This document shows positions 23,532 to 32,010 of a stretch of DNA of 64,000 nt, piece by piece. The stretch is taken from contig NZ_AMRX01000001.1 in NCBI RefSeq assembly GCF_000300815.1, positions 496,001 to 560,000 on the forward strand. The letters are read 5' to 3'. The notes beneath the pieces were generated by a model. That model was not told the DNA's origin, did no database searches, and saw only the letters and a list, made by a program, of their open reading frames with translations. This DNA is from Gayadomonas joobiniege G7. GTDB lineage: Bacteria; Pseudomonadota; Gammaproteobacteria; Enterobacterales; Alteromonadaceae. Each line of letters begins with the position of its first letter. Positions within the stretch are counted from its first letter, which is position 1. Both the position numbers and the translations under genes were made by a program.

Positions 23532-23990
23532 TCAAAATTTTGCTTCACCTAAAAACCAACTCTTAACAACGTCTGAACCAAAAAGCCTGTAGACCAACTC
23601 ACATTGTGCTCGAGCATTGATGGTAGAATTGTTAACATCTGCAATATCAGCCTCTGTATGCTGTATTGGGTTATGGTGTATGTAATCATTAAAAAACTCA
23701 TGACAAAAGTGCATATATGCTCCTGTGTGTAATATAAAACAGTGCCACATATGGTCAATATTTGTCATTGGACTATAAATAGTCGGAATAAAATCTACGC
23801 CTGCTCGCTTACTTTCATAAATCAAAATAAACCAACGCATCAAGTCAACAAAACATTCATTGCTTTGTTCAAGTGACGCCCCTGTTTTCAAGGCAAAGCG
23901 TCTGATAGTAGGAACATGTTTAAAGTTGATAATTTCGTCAAATCTATCAACACTAAAATTAATACGAGAATAATCCATCACTATATGCAA
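23532..23990 (-). CDS. GRDP-like (glycine-rich-domain-protein-like) protein
   Basis: 152 residues (ATG 23990, or 23978 at Met5). The core 'NIDHMWHCFILHTGAYMHFC' and 'FNDYIHHNP' resembles the 'WH..xLHPxxYxxxC' motif of the GRDP-like domain, in which His and Cys residues are conserved and a metal site is possible. The function of bacterial members is unknown. It is the first gene after a CTA box and is followed by a candidate peptide precursor and a GNAT gene, so it probably serves that peptide (inference). Confidence 0.6.
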   Translation of the reverse strand: MHIVMDYSRINFSVDRFDEIINFKHVPTIRRFALKTGASLEQSNECFVDLMRWFILIYESKRAGVDFIPTIYSPMTNIDHMWHCFILHTGAYMHFCHEFFNDYIHHNPIQHTEADIADVNNSTINARAQCELVYRLFGSDVVKSWFLGEAKF

Positions 23991-24051
23991 CTTTAAAGTT
24001 TAAACATCCACAGGCAGTACTAAAGGAACTTAGGCATACAATATAAGCAAG

Positions 24052-24096
24052 ATAGTACATTGTCATTTGTCGAATTATAACTACCCGTTGGTATAG
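24052..24096 (-). promoter_or_regulatory. CTA box (24081-24096) and -10 of GRDP-like operon
   Basis: Minus strand CTATAC-CAAC-GGGTAG, 23-nt spacer, TACTAT at 24052-24057. Box and spacing are kept although the surrounding sequence is unlike the precursor promoters, which makes this copy informative. Confidence 0.75.
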
Positions 24097-24246
24097 TTTT
24101 TATAATTAGCTGACAGCCCGACATAGCTCACCCACAGCGACTAATCAAAATTTCGCCAACACAAATTATCAGCCACATTGAATAGCTCTGGAAGAACCAA
24201 TTTTCTACAACTAAAAAAGAACAAAACGCACAATAATATTTAGGGT

Positions 24247-25644
24247 CTAAACAACGCTTCCTCTGATCGATTCAAGCTTTGCTCTTAATTCAAGTACTGT
24301 ATCTTTAGTTAATGGGTACAGTAAAATTGCCACAATACTTATGCTATATAACGCGATGGGAAGCCAAATACACAATTGTTTCATTTCAAGTAAGCTTTCC
24401 ATTGAAGGTGTTGAGATATCACCTTCAAAGCCTAAGTAAGATAAAGTAGCCCCCGCCAACATAACACCCAAAGCCATAGCGGCTTTATTAAACCAGCTAA
24501 CAATTGAAGAAACGCTGCCTTCACGCCGAACACCGGATTTATATTCATCCCAGTCACAAAAGTCAGCAATCATAGAGATAATAGATATCCAAAATGCTGA
24601 AGATGAAAATGCTAACAATACTACGCTGATAAATAGTAAATTTGGTGACGACTGTGACAATGTCCATTCTTTAGAGACCGACGCCAAAAGACTTATAACA
24701 AGGCCCAACAGGATTGTTTTTTCTTTGGATACAACGTCAGAAAGTTTATAAACCAACCAAGAAGCGCACATACCCGCAATAACTGATGCGGTTCCTAAAT
24801 AAGCACTAAATTCGGTAGCGCTTTGAATATCACCAGCAAACATGTAATAGGTTGTAAGATAAAAACCCAAGGTGCCAACAAATGCACTGGACAGCAGCTC
24901 AATAACCATTAAAGTCACAAGTATCCATATTGCTGTATGTTGCTTTAACTCTTTAATTGATTTCCAGAAGCTTATGTTCTGTTGATTTTGTGCCAGTTTG
25001 TAATAGCGCTCTTTACAAAAACATGCAGTCAACACACCACACACGATAATAAGTACACCAACCAAAGTGGTTACAACATGAGCCCCTTGAATTGGCGAGG
25101 AAAAAGTATCTGAGTAAATAAATGCCATTAACCAAAAAATGCCCATTGTTATAGGTTGAGCAAATAAATTTCTAAAGGCGTATAATTTTGTTCTTTCTGA
25201 ATAACACGGAGTCATTTCGACTGAAAGTGAATTGTAAGAAATTGAAAACACGGTATAGGCTGTGTAGTAAAGCAACATGGCCACTGTAAAATACATTATT
25301 TTTGTGTTTTCTGACCAACTTAAATCAACAGCCCACAGCAGTGGAAATAACCCGCCAGTCAAAATAGCGCCCGCCAATATGGCTGGTTTTCGCCTACCAG
25401 TTCGGGTTCTCAAGTTATCGGTAATACTACCAGCTATGGGATCTGATATAGCATCCCAAAACCGACACAACCCTAAAATAAAGCCTACAGCGGCAGGATT
25501 GACAGCAAACAATATATTATAGATTGGGATTGCCAAATAAATGATACTTTGTGATGCGTAGTGATCGGCAATTAATCCAGATGAAAAACAAAGTTTTTCT
25601 TGCCTAGAGATTTTCGTGTTTTCTTCTACTTGAGTGTGTTTCAC
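24247..25644 (-). CDS. GPH/MFS family transporter
   Basis: 465 residues with twelve predicted membrane helices. 'RFWDAISDPIAGSITDNL' and 'RTRTGRRKPAIL' are the signature of the glycoside-pentoside-hexuronide:cation symporter family; the second half has 'ISIISMIADFCDWDEYKSG', also typical. Relatives mostly import sugars. It follows the LuxR-type gene by 40 nt and is probably the last gene of the export operon. Whether it imports a sugar for modification or exports something is open. A short piece of its 3' end reappears in intergenic repeats of the island. Confidence 0.8.
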   Translation of the reverse strand: MKHTQVEENTKISRQEKLCFSSGLIADHYASQSIIYLAIPIYNILFAVNPAAVGFILGLCRFWDAISDPIAGSITDNLRTRTGRRKPAILAGAILTGGLFPLLWAVDLSWSENTKIMYFTVAMLLYYTAYTVFSISYNSLSVEMTPCYSERTKLYAFRNLFAQPITMGIFWLMAFIYSDTFSSPIQGAHVVTTLVGVLIIVCGVLTACFCKERYYKLAQNQQNISFWKSIKELKQHTAIWILVTLMVIELLSSAFVGTLGFYLTTYYMFAGDIQSATEFSAYLGTASVIAGMCASWLVYKLSDVVSKEKTILLGLVISLLASVSKEWTLSQSSPNLLFISVVLLAFSSSAFWISIISMIADFCDWDEYKSGVRREGSVSSIVSWFNKAAMALGVMLAGATLSYLGFEGDISTPSMESLLEMKQLCIWLPIALYSISIVAILLYPLTKDTVLELRAKLESIRGSVV

Positions 25645-25684
25645 TGATATTTAAGCCTATTAAATATTGCACTTTCCATGCGAA

Positions 25685-25891
25685 TTATTCCGGATCTCTA
25701 GCTGTGCAAATTAACTCAACTCTATTTTTCACACTTAGCTTTAAATATATATTTTTGCAATGGAACTTCACTGTATTCTCAGTTACATATAGCTCTTTCG
25801 CGATAGCACTGTTTGTCAGACCTTGAATAATACATTTCAATACTTCTTTCTCTCTGGCTGATAATTGAGACATCTTTTCACTATTTTCCAC
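25685..25891 (-). CDS. Single-domain LuxR-type regulator
   Basis: 68 residues starting at GTG 25891 behind AAGGAGG. It is only a LuxR/GerE helix-turn-helix: 'LSAREKEVLKCIIQGLTNSA', 'IAKELYVTENTVKFHCKNIY', 'KLSVKNRVEL'. No receiver or ligand domain. It follows the ABC exporter gene by 11 nt. LuxR-type HTH dimers bind short inverted repeats near -42, which is where the CTA box lies, so this is the best candidate for the activator of the island (inference). Confidence 0.85.
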   Translation of the reverse strand: MENSEKMSQLSAREKEVLKCIIQGLTNSAIAKELYVTENTVKFHCKNIYLKLSVKNRVELICTARDPE

Positions 25892-25902
25892 AATAAACCT
25901 CC

Positions 25903-28014
25903 TTATTTAAGTTCAATTACTCTATCAGCCATCGCGATTGTCTCTGGCCTGTGGGCGACCATTACACGCGTAATGCCTAGCTGTTTGATGTTTTCGTTCA
26001 CTTGAGCTTCATTGTCTTTATCTAAATGACTGGTCGCTTCATCTAAAAAAAGTATCTTGGGATTTCGATATAAGGCTCTAGACAAAATGACACGTTGTTT
26101 TTGACCTCCACTCAGATTGGACCCCATGTCACCAATAAGAGTGTTGTACTGCATTGGTAAGCTTAAAATATCATTGTGAATGCATGCGACTTGAGCGCAA
26201 ATCACCACTCTATTCATATCAATTTTTTCTTCAAAACAGGCGATATTTTCCATAATACTGCCGCTTAATAATTGATCATCTTGCATTACCGCTGCTATTT
26301 GTGTTCTATATTCTGTTGCTTTGTTTAAAGGCTGGCCGTCTACCATTATTTCGCCACGATTGATGGGAGTTAAGCCCATTAAACATTTCAATAAGGTTGA
26401 TTTTCCACATCCACTGGGACCGACTATCGCAATACATTCACCTGCCGCGATTTCAAAACTTAGATTTTCAAATACGTATGGTTCACTCTCGTCGTATTTG
26501 TAGTAAATGGATTTAACACAAATGCGGCCTACGTGACGGTCTGTTTGTTGTTTCAATGTATTGATGGAATTGTGGACTTTGGGGATCATGCGATCTTGCT
26601 GCTGATAAACAATATCTGCGAGGCGCTCAAAGTGCAGGCCAATCATTCTAAATTCGATAAACTTTTCGATTAGATTTTGCATCGAACTGACAAAACGGCC
26701 TTTATAGCTCATAAACGCAAACAACATCCCCACTGTCATTAAGTTGTCCATCACCAATATTGCCGCGAAATAAATCACAACGATGTTTTCTACACCAAAT
26801 AAAATTTGATTGGCGCTGGCGAAGCCAATATTCCATTTTTTTAAGCGAATGCCTTTGTTAATGGTGTTGGCTAGTTTATTTAGCCACTGGCTTTGTCTGT
26901 CATTTTCTTTTTGGAATAACTTGATGGTTTGTATGGCGCGTACACTTTCCATAAAGTGGCTGCTGTCTTTGGCCGCTGTTGTGATACTTTCTTCTGTTAA
27001 GATACGAATCGGTCTGTATAAAATCGCACGCAACACGCCATAAATAACGACCGAAAATAAGACAATAAAGGATAACTGGCTGCTATAAATAAACATCATC
27101 ACTAAGGTGATTATAGCCATCAAACCATCTAATAATGCGGCAATTAACCCAGTAGTCAGGAGCTCTCTGATTTGTCCCAGCGATGAGAACCGCGAGACAA
27201 TATCTCCCATATGACGCTTTGAAAAGTATTCCATCGGCAAGCGGATAAGGTGCCGAAACACATTCAGCGCCATTTGTACGTTCAGTTTGCTGGATAAATT
27301 TAATATCACCAGCTCTCGAAATAGCGTGGTTAAGGTATTGATGATTAACAGTAATGCAAACCCAAACGCGAGTGCGACAAGTAAGTCTCGGTCGTTGCGA
27401 AGCAATACATCGTCTACCACGGTTTGCATGTAGTATGGGGTTATCAGTGAAAACAGCTGAAGTAACAGCGACAGGACAAAAATATATATTAGTGTGCGCT
27501 TTAAACCGAAAATGCGTGACCAGAAATGCGATAATGTCAGCCGGCTTTTTTCTTCCTTTTGTTCAAATTCGGGTGTTGGAGTTAATTCTAGGGCAACACC
27601 GGTGAAACTTTTTGAAAAGTCACTGCCAGATAATACTCGTTCACCGTACGCTGGGTCGTGAATTGTATATTTATCGCCATTTATTTTTTTTAATACCACA
27701 AAGTGATTTAAATCCCAATGTAGGATACAGGGCATTTGTAATTGAGGCGCTTGTTCTACTTCCAACCGTAAAGCGCGGCTGGATAACTCAATTTCGCTAC
27801 CGATGCCCATCAGTTGTTTAAGTGTTGCCCCGCGAGACGATATTGAAAACTTGCGTCGAAGAGATATAAGGTCCGTTTCGTAACCATAGTAGCAGGCTAT
27901 CATCGCCAAGCATGCCAACCCACACTCTGACGCTTCGGTTTGTATAATAACCGGTAACTTGTTGGGACTGAAATGGGTAAGCAGATTGTCTAGTGAAGCG
28001 GTGGCTGATGTCAT
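25903..28014 (-). CDS. C39-peptidase ABC exporter (microcin/bacteriocin type)
   Basis: 703 residues from ATG 28014, which shares one base with the stop of the upstream gene (TAATG). The N-terminal C39 peptidase domain has all catalytic residues: Cys31 in 'QTEASECGLACLAM', His104 in 'LHWDLNHFVVL' and Asp120 in 'IHDPAYGER'. Then come six membrane helices and a full ATPase domain: Walker A 'GPSGCGKST', signature 'LSGGQKQR', Walker B 'ILFLDEATSHLD'. The family removes double-glycine leaders and exports the peptides (CvaB, MceG, LagD). It is the only intact exporter here and should serve all precursors. Confidence 0.93.
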   Translation of the reverse strand: MTSATASLDNLLTHFSPNKLPVIIQTEASECGLACLAMIACYYGYETDLISLRRKFSISSRGATLKQLMGIGSEIELSSRALRLEVEQAPQLQMPCILHWDLNHFVVLKKINGDKYTIHDPAYGERVLSGSDFSKSFTGVALELTPTPEFEQKEEKSRLTLSHFWSRIFGLKRTLIYIFVLSLLLQLFSLITPYYMQTVVDDVLLRNDRDLLVALAFGFALLLIINTLTTLFRELVILNLSSKLNVQMALNVFRHLIRLPMEYFSKRHMGDIVSRFSSLGQIRELLTTGLIAALLDGLMAIITLVMMFIYSSQLSFIVLFSVVIYGVLRAILYRPIRILTEESITTAAKDSSHFMESVRAIQTIKLFQKENDRQSQWLNKLANTINKGIRLKKWNIGFASANQILFGVENIVVIYFAAILVMDNLMTVGMLFAFMSYKGRFVSSMQNLIEKFIEFRMIGLHFERLADIVYQQQDRMIPKVHNSINTLKQQTDRHVGRICVKSIYYKYDESEPYVFENLSFEIAAGECIAIVGPSGCGKSTLLKCLMGLTPINRGEIMVDGQPLNKATEYRTQIAAVMQDDQLLSGSIMENIACFEEKIDMNRVVICAQVACIHNDILSLPMQYNTLIGDMGSNLSGGQKQRVILSRALYRNPKILFLDEATSHLDKDNEAQVNENIKQLGITRVMVAHRPETIAMADRVIELK

Positions 28015-29258
28015 TACAAACGTCCTTGTACACTGAATATAGGTTCTAGTAACCACTCGAAAAGATTTCTATTATCTAACACAACGTCAGCGGAAAGTGT
28101 CATGCCCGACTTTAAGGCGATTTGCTGGTTATAGGCATGAATATTATTTTGCTTTATCTGAGCTTGAACTAAATAGACAGGCTCTTGCACAGCGATATGA
28201 GCATGCATAACTTCGTTGGGTAATATAATGCTTTGTGAAATCGTCGTTATTTTCCCATCAAATAAACCAAATTTTTGATAGGGAAAAGCATCATAGCGAA
28301 TCTTTAAGCTCTGATCTGGCTGCAAAAAACCAGCTGCACGAACAGGGATTAGCATATTGGCGATAAACACCCCATCTAACGGGTTTATTGTGGCAAGTAG
28401 GTCCTGTGACGACACAACATCCCCTTGCTGCATCTGTAAATTTCCAATAACACCATCCACTTTTGCTTTAACAACATATTTTTGCTGACCAGTTAATTGC
28501 AATATATGCTGGTTCAATTCGCTCAATTGTCTTTCAAGCTGGGTAATTTCATTTTTATGTTGCTGAGGCAATATTTTTTGTTGGTACATAAGCTCTGATA
28601 ACGAGTGCTTAAGTGTAAGTTGACCTCTTACCGCGGTTTGATATTCGGATTGAATACTGAGCTTTTGCTCTTTAACAGACATATATTGATCTTTGGGTAC
28701 ATATCCTGTGGTTTGTAGAGTCTTATAGTTCGCTTCTCGCTGCTTAACCACTGCTAACATTTCAGTTAATATGGTTATTTGCATATCAGCCTGATGTATT
28801 TCCTGTACTAAGTTTTTAACCCGTAAATTATTTTGCTGAATTTCTAATGTATTAATTTGCTTTTCGCGTGTTATACGCTGCGAAAGTGCTTGCTGCTGTG
28901 CTTTATATTCGCCCAAGAGTTCAAATTCTAGCTCTTGACCACTTTCCAAAGCTTTGATGTTTGAGATAACAAAAAGCTCATCACCTCGCTTAACCTTTTG
29001 CCCTACTTCAATGTTAACTTTTTCGATAGTACCGGCATTTTTGTCGGCAAAAACACGGTGGATCCCATTTGACGGTTCTAACCAACCTAAAACGGTTTCT
29101 TTTCTTGCGTAATTTGCTGAATATAGCCAAACTCCAGCCAAAAACACCCAAATGACTAGTACTAGGGTAATAATTGCCACAGAGACTTTTGGCACTATAA
29201 CGACATCACCATGCAGCTTATCAAGTTGATTTTCTACAGCTTCCTTTCTAAATAACAT
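28014..29258 (-). CDS. HlyD/CvaA-type membrane-fusion protein
   Basis: 414 residues. A short cytosolic N-terminus, one membrane helix ('VAIITLVLVIWVFLAGVWLY'), a lipoyl-like half motif ('KNAGTIEKVNIEVGQKVKRG'), a long Gln-rich coiled coil (about 120-270), the second lipoyl half ('VVKAKVDGVIGNLQMQQGDV') and a beta-barrel ('FPYQKFGLFDGKITTISQSI'). Partner of the C39 exporter; together with an outer-membrane TolC protein it would form the export channel. No tolC lies in the window. Confidence 0.9.
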   Translation of the reverse strand: MLFRKEAVENQLDKLHGDVVIVPKVSVAIITLVLVIWVFLAGVWLYSANYARKETVLGWLEPSNGIHRVFADKNAGTIEKVNIEVGQKVKRGDELFVISNIKALESGQELEFELLGEYKAQQQALSQRITREKQINTLEIQQNNLRVKNLVQEIHQADMQITILTEMLAVVKQREANYKTLQTTGYVPKDQYMSVKEQKLSIQSEYQTAVRGQLTLKHSLSELMYQQKILPQQHKNEITQLERQLSELNQHILQLTGQQKYVVKAKVDGVIGNLQMQQGDVVSSQDLLATINPLDGVFIANMLIPVRAAGFLQPDQSLKIRYDAFPYQKFGLFDGKITTISQSIILPNEVMHAHIAVQEPVYLVQAQIKQNNIHAYNQQIALKSGMTLSADVVLDNRNLFEWLLEPIFSVQGRL

Positions 29259-29326
29259 TTAAATAACGCCCATTAAAAAAACAATTTTATAAATTAAACA
29301 TAAACAATAGTTAACAATTAACAACT

Positions 29327-29371
29327 AGTAAAGTGTTTTAGACAAATAAATAAAACTATACTTCTGGGTAG
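29327..29371 (-). promoter_or_regulatory. CTA box (29356-29371) upstream of exporter operon
   Basis: CTATAC-TTCT-GGGTAG on the plus strand. Read toward the exporter operon (minus strand), TTTACT lies 23 nt beyond the box at 29327-29332, a weaker -10 than at the precursors. Read the other way, a small frameshifted gene starts 20 nt after the box. Confidence 0.6.
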
Positions 29372-29390
29372 GTCACATTTTGGTTGAGCT

Positions 29391-29593
29391 ATGCAATATT
29401 CTTTAAGTGCAGATAAAACAAGCCGGCGGGATCCAAGTCATTATTTTTTTATTTCTTTCTGGGAATAAAAGGTTTGTTAATTACTTTATTCGCCAAGGAT
29501 GGTGTTTGGGTGCACAATACTTGGTCATTTATTGCTAATTTTATTTTTGTTTTTTGCGCTGGCTTGTTTTATCACTTGATGAATAAAAAATGA
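29391..29593 (+). pseudogene. Small membrane protein gene with a frameshift
   Basis: ATG 29391 opens 'MQYSLSADKTSRRDPSHYF'. After a run of seven T's (about 29444) the reading moves one frame and continues as a membrane protein ('LGIKGLLITLFAKDGVWV', 'WSFIANFIFVFCAGLFYHLM') with stop TGA at 29593. The 203-nt length is not a multiple of three. The T-run is a likely slippage or sequencing-error site. Confidence 0.5.
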
Positions 29594-29628
29594 TCTTAAG
29601 TTTGATGGCCCGGTGTGGTGGTTTGAAG
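29589..29628 (+). repeat. 40-bp direct repeat, left copy
   Basis: Begins AATGATCTTAAGTTTGATGG; 39 of 40 bases are the same as at 37864-37903. The two copies flank the decayed RTX/type I secretion region. Confidence 0.85.
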
Positions 29629-29660
29629 TTGTGGTAAAACACCCATTGCTGAGTAGGCCC

Positions 29661-29700
29661 ATACAGATCCGGACGTGCGGTAATACCGCACCGGCTCTTC
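29661..29700. other. GC-rich hairpin, possible group II intron remnant
   Basis: GTGCGG-TAATA-CCGCAC flanked by CCGG on both sides. On the minus strand 'GAGCCGGTGCGG ... CCGGATCTG' recalls a stem found in group II intron RNAs. No intron-encoded reverse transcriptase is present, so at most a fragment. Confidence 0.3.
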
Positions 29701-29731
29701 GTTATTATCTTGCTCATACAGCGAATACGCT

Positions 29732-30424
29732 TTACTTTTTTAAAGTAGTAAACTGACGAGCTTGATTGCGAGCAATTAAAATTTCGCTATCTAATAACTT
29801 AATTTGGTCATATTTACCATGCCTCTTGATATTATTTCCTCGCCCTCTCATTAAAAAAATCTCTTCTTCTCTGCTATGTGTCAAGCCTAAAAAATGACCT
29901 ATTTCATGAGCTAAAGTTGCAGGATTAAACGGTTTTTTACCCTTGTGCATTGCTATTGGCCAAACGACTTTTGGGTTGTTTCCCGGTAAAAATAAACCGC
30001 CGATATTAATTGTCATTCGTTTGGGGATACATAAGTTTAATACCTTGTTATTTTGACGGGGTATATCACAGGCTCTTCGTATCTCTTCAAAGAGTTCTCT
30101 ATCTGAGTAATCATCTTGGTTGTGAATCGCATCTAAATAATCTTGCTCATATCTTAGCGGCTTTTCATAAGCTGACTCTACATAAAACTCAATGCCAGCA
30201 GATCGCCAGATTAAATTAACTTCTGCAAACAGCTTTTCTAGCTGTTGATTCGTCATGTTTGCATTCAAATTTGGCTCATGCTTTAAGCGAAATAAGTGCA
30301 AACGCACAGGCACTTTTAAAATGTTGTTTTGATAGGGAGTAACAGAGTTGGCATCAAAAGCGATTTTGGGTCCAGAGCTACATGCGCTTAACAACAAAGC
30401 GATTAATAACATTATATTTTTCAA
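29732..30424 (-). CDS. Zinc metalloprotease lipoprotein (HExxHxxGxxH)
   Basis: I start at TTG 30424 (AGGA 10 nt upstream), giving 'LKNIMLLIALLLSACSS', a lipoprotein signal with the lipobox LSAC. A longer frame to 30493 would put about 23 residues before it. The body is a metzincin-type protease: 'LAHEIGHFLGLTHSREEE' contains HExxHxxGxxH. Expected to be an outer- or inner-membrane lipoprotein. Its substrate is unknown. It lies between the exporter operon and the decayed RTX locus. Confidence 0.78.
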   Translation of the reverse strand: MKNIMLLIALLLSACSSGPKIAFDANSVTPYQNNILKVPVRLHLFRLKHEPNLNANMTNQQLEKLFAEVNLIWRSAGIEFYVESAYEKPLRYEQDYLDAIHNQDDYSDRELFEEIRRACDIPRQNNKVLNLCIPKRMTINIGGLFLPGNNPKVVWPIAMHKGKKPFNPATLAHEIGHFLGLTHSREEEIFLMRGRGNNIKRHGKYDQIKLLDSEILIARNQARQFTTLKK

Positions 30425-30527
30425 AAGATTAATTCCTAAATAAAATGATCGGTAAATGGAATTGAAGTTTGGCAAGCCGTAATTAACGTTCACCTAAACT
30501 GCTATCAACACTTCTTTGTATTGGGGT

Positions 30528-30866
30528 TTAAAAGAAATCAATTATCTTGCGTTTTGCTGTTTTAATTTCAGCGGTAACACTCATACCTGGTATCAATTCA
30601 ATCAAGCTGCCCTCAACCCACATTTGGTCTTGTTCTAGCTTTAACTGAATCTTGTACAGTAAACCTCTCTGTTCGTCTTCAATTGCATCTGCAGTAATTA
30701 ACACAACCTCTGCATCAATAACGTCGTATAAAGTAAAATCAAAAGTCTCTACCTTTATCTCAGCCAACTGACCAACTCTTACAAAACCAATATCTCTATT
30801 TTCAAGCTCAACTTCAACAGTCAAGAAATCTTCTTTTGGGACAATCAACATTATTCGCGCCAGGAG
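30528..30866 (-). pseudogene. C-terminal fragment of an RTX-type HlyD
   Basis: About 110 residues of the type I secretion adaptor C-terminus: 'IVPKEDFLTVEVELENRDIG', 'VRVGQLAEIKVETFDFTLYD', 'GLLYKIQLKLEQ' and 'PGMSVTAEIKTAKRKIIDFF'. Membrane helix, coiled coil and first lipoyl half are missing. It is joined near 30865 to the end of an unrelated gene, so a deletion created the junction. Confidence 0.8.
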
Positions 30867-31395
30867 ACCAGTGCTCCCCCCAATCATCAGATTTTGGTTG
30901 AGGTAATCCCGCACGTTGTAAAGCATCACCGACCACAGTATTTGAATTCTGAATCAAAGGGTTATAAATATGCCCTTCCTGTTCTATAGAGTTCATTGCG
31001 GAAGTAGTGCTAAGCCACTCAGAAGACAAGTCTTTGCCTTCGGCTATTACTTCAAAGTAATAGGCTCTACTAGCATTATTTTGTGATGGGTCATCTGGGT
31101 TTATCCAGTTAGGGTGGTCTTGAAAAGTATCATCATAGACCCCTACATTAGTGACAATTTGTGCTTCATCGCCGTCAGAGCTAGAATTCGAAGCAAAAAA
31201 ACTTACATCAGTAGATGATGGGCCGCCTCTTGTAGCATACTGGTTGCCATCAGCATCAGTTTAAATCAAAAACTGATGGTAGAATGTGGTTCCATTTACT
31301 TCACCTAATGATAAGTACCCAACTTGAATGGTTTCCTTACGTTCTGGGTCAATCGGCTCATTACCCAGATTTGGATCAATATATTCACAAGTCAT
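30814..31395 (-). pseudogene. Type I secretion-associated protein with an in-frame stop
   Basis: ATG 31395 gives 'MTCEYIDPNLGNEPIDPERK' and continues to 'TTFYHQFLI', where TAA (31261-31263) stops it; the same frame continues 'TDADGNQYATRGGPSS' to 'IQNSNTVVGDALQRAG' and beyond. Without the stop there would be about 190 residues, but the last ones come from the HlyD fusion. The family is not named to my knowledge. I infer a T1SS effector-like protein from the location. Confidence 0.6.
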
Positions 31396-31419
31396 AGTTA
31401 TTCCTTTTTTTACAAAAAT

Positions 31420-31824
31420 TTATGGTAATTTCCAAGTAATTGAATAAAAACCTTTAAATGCAACAAGCTTATCACCTTCAAATCCGAGGTGGATAAGAGT
31501 GGCATGATCTGAAGAAAAACTTTGTTTTAATTCTCTTTTAAAAATTAAGACCTCCTTATTTTCAAATTCGGGATATCTTTCGATGAATGTAGGACGTGAT
31601 ATGTTTTGATTCAATAATGTAAAATCATATTTGCTAACAACATCTATGGACTGTTCTTTAGTCATACCAACAACCAGATACTTTTCATACATGCTAGTAA
31701 TGTCAGTTGTGCCTATTTTTGTGTTGTTTTTCCCCACATAAATTATCTCAGAAGTTAAATTATCTTCATCGACACATCCTACAACCATAAATATAACTCC
31801 TAATACAAATATAATTTTCTTCAT
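31420..31824 (-). CDS. Small lipoprotein of unknown function
   Basis: 134 residues with a lipoprotein signal ('MKKIIFVLGVIFMVVGC', lipobox VVGC). The mature part contains 'YEKYLVVGMTKEQSIDVVSK', a helix-loop that slightly resembles BamE/SmpA proteins, and a beta-rich end. Similar in style to the next lipoprotein gene. No firm family. Confidence 0.6.
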   Translation of the reverse strand: MKKIIFVLGVIFMVVGCVDEDNLTSEIIYVGKNNTKIGTTDITSMYEKYLVVGMTKEQSIDVVSKYDFTLLNQNISRPTFIERYPEFENKEVLIFKRELKQSFSSDHATLIHLGFEGDKLVAFKGFYSITWKLP

Positions 31825-32010
31825 ACAAAATCCTTTAAATTTACTAGTTTTGATGAAATGATTTACATCGTTCTATAATGGATAAAGATATGCATCTAAA
31901 AACTAAAGAACAATAATATCGAGTGGTTAAACTCATTATGACTAATTTAAAAAATGCAATATTTCATTTTTTCGCTCCATAACTCTATTACCTGATATCT
32001 TTGCAAAATT

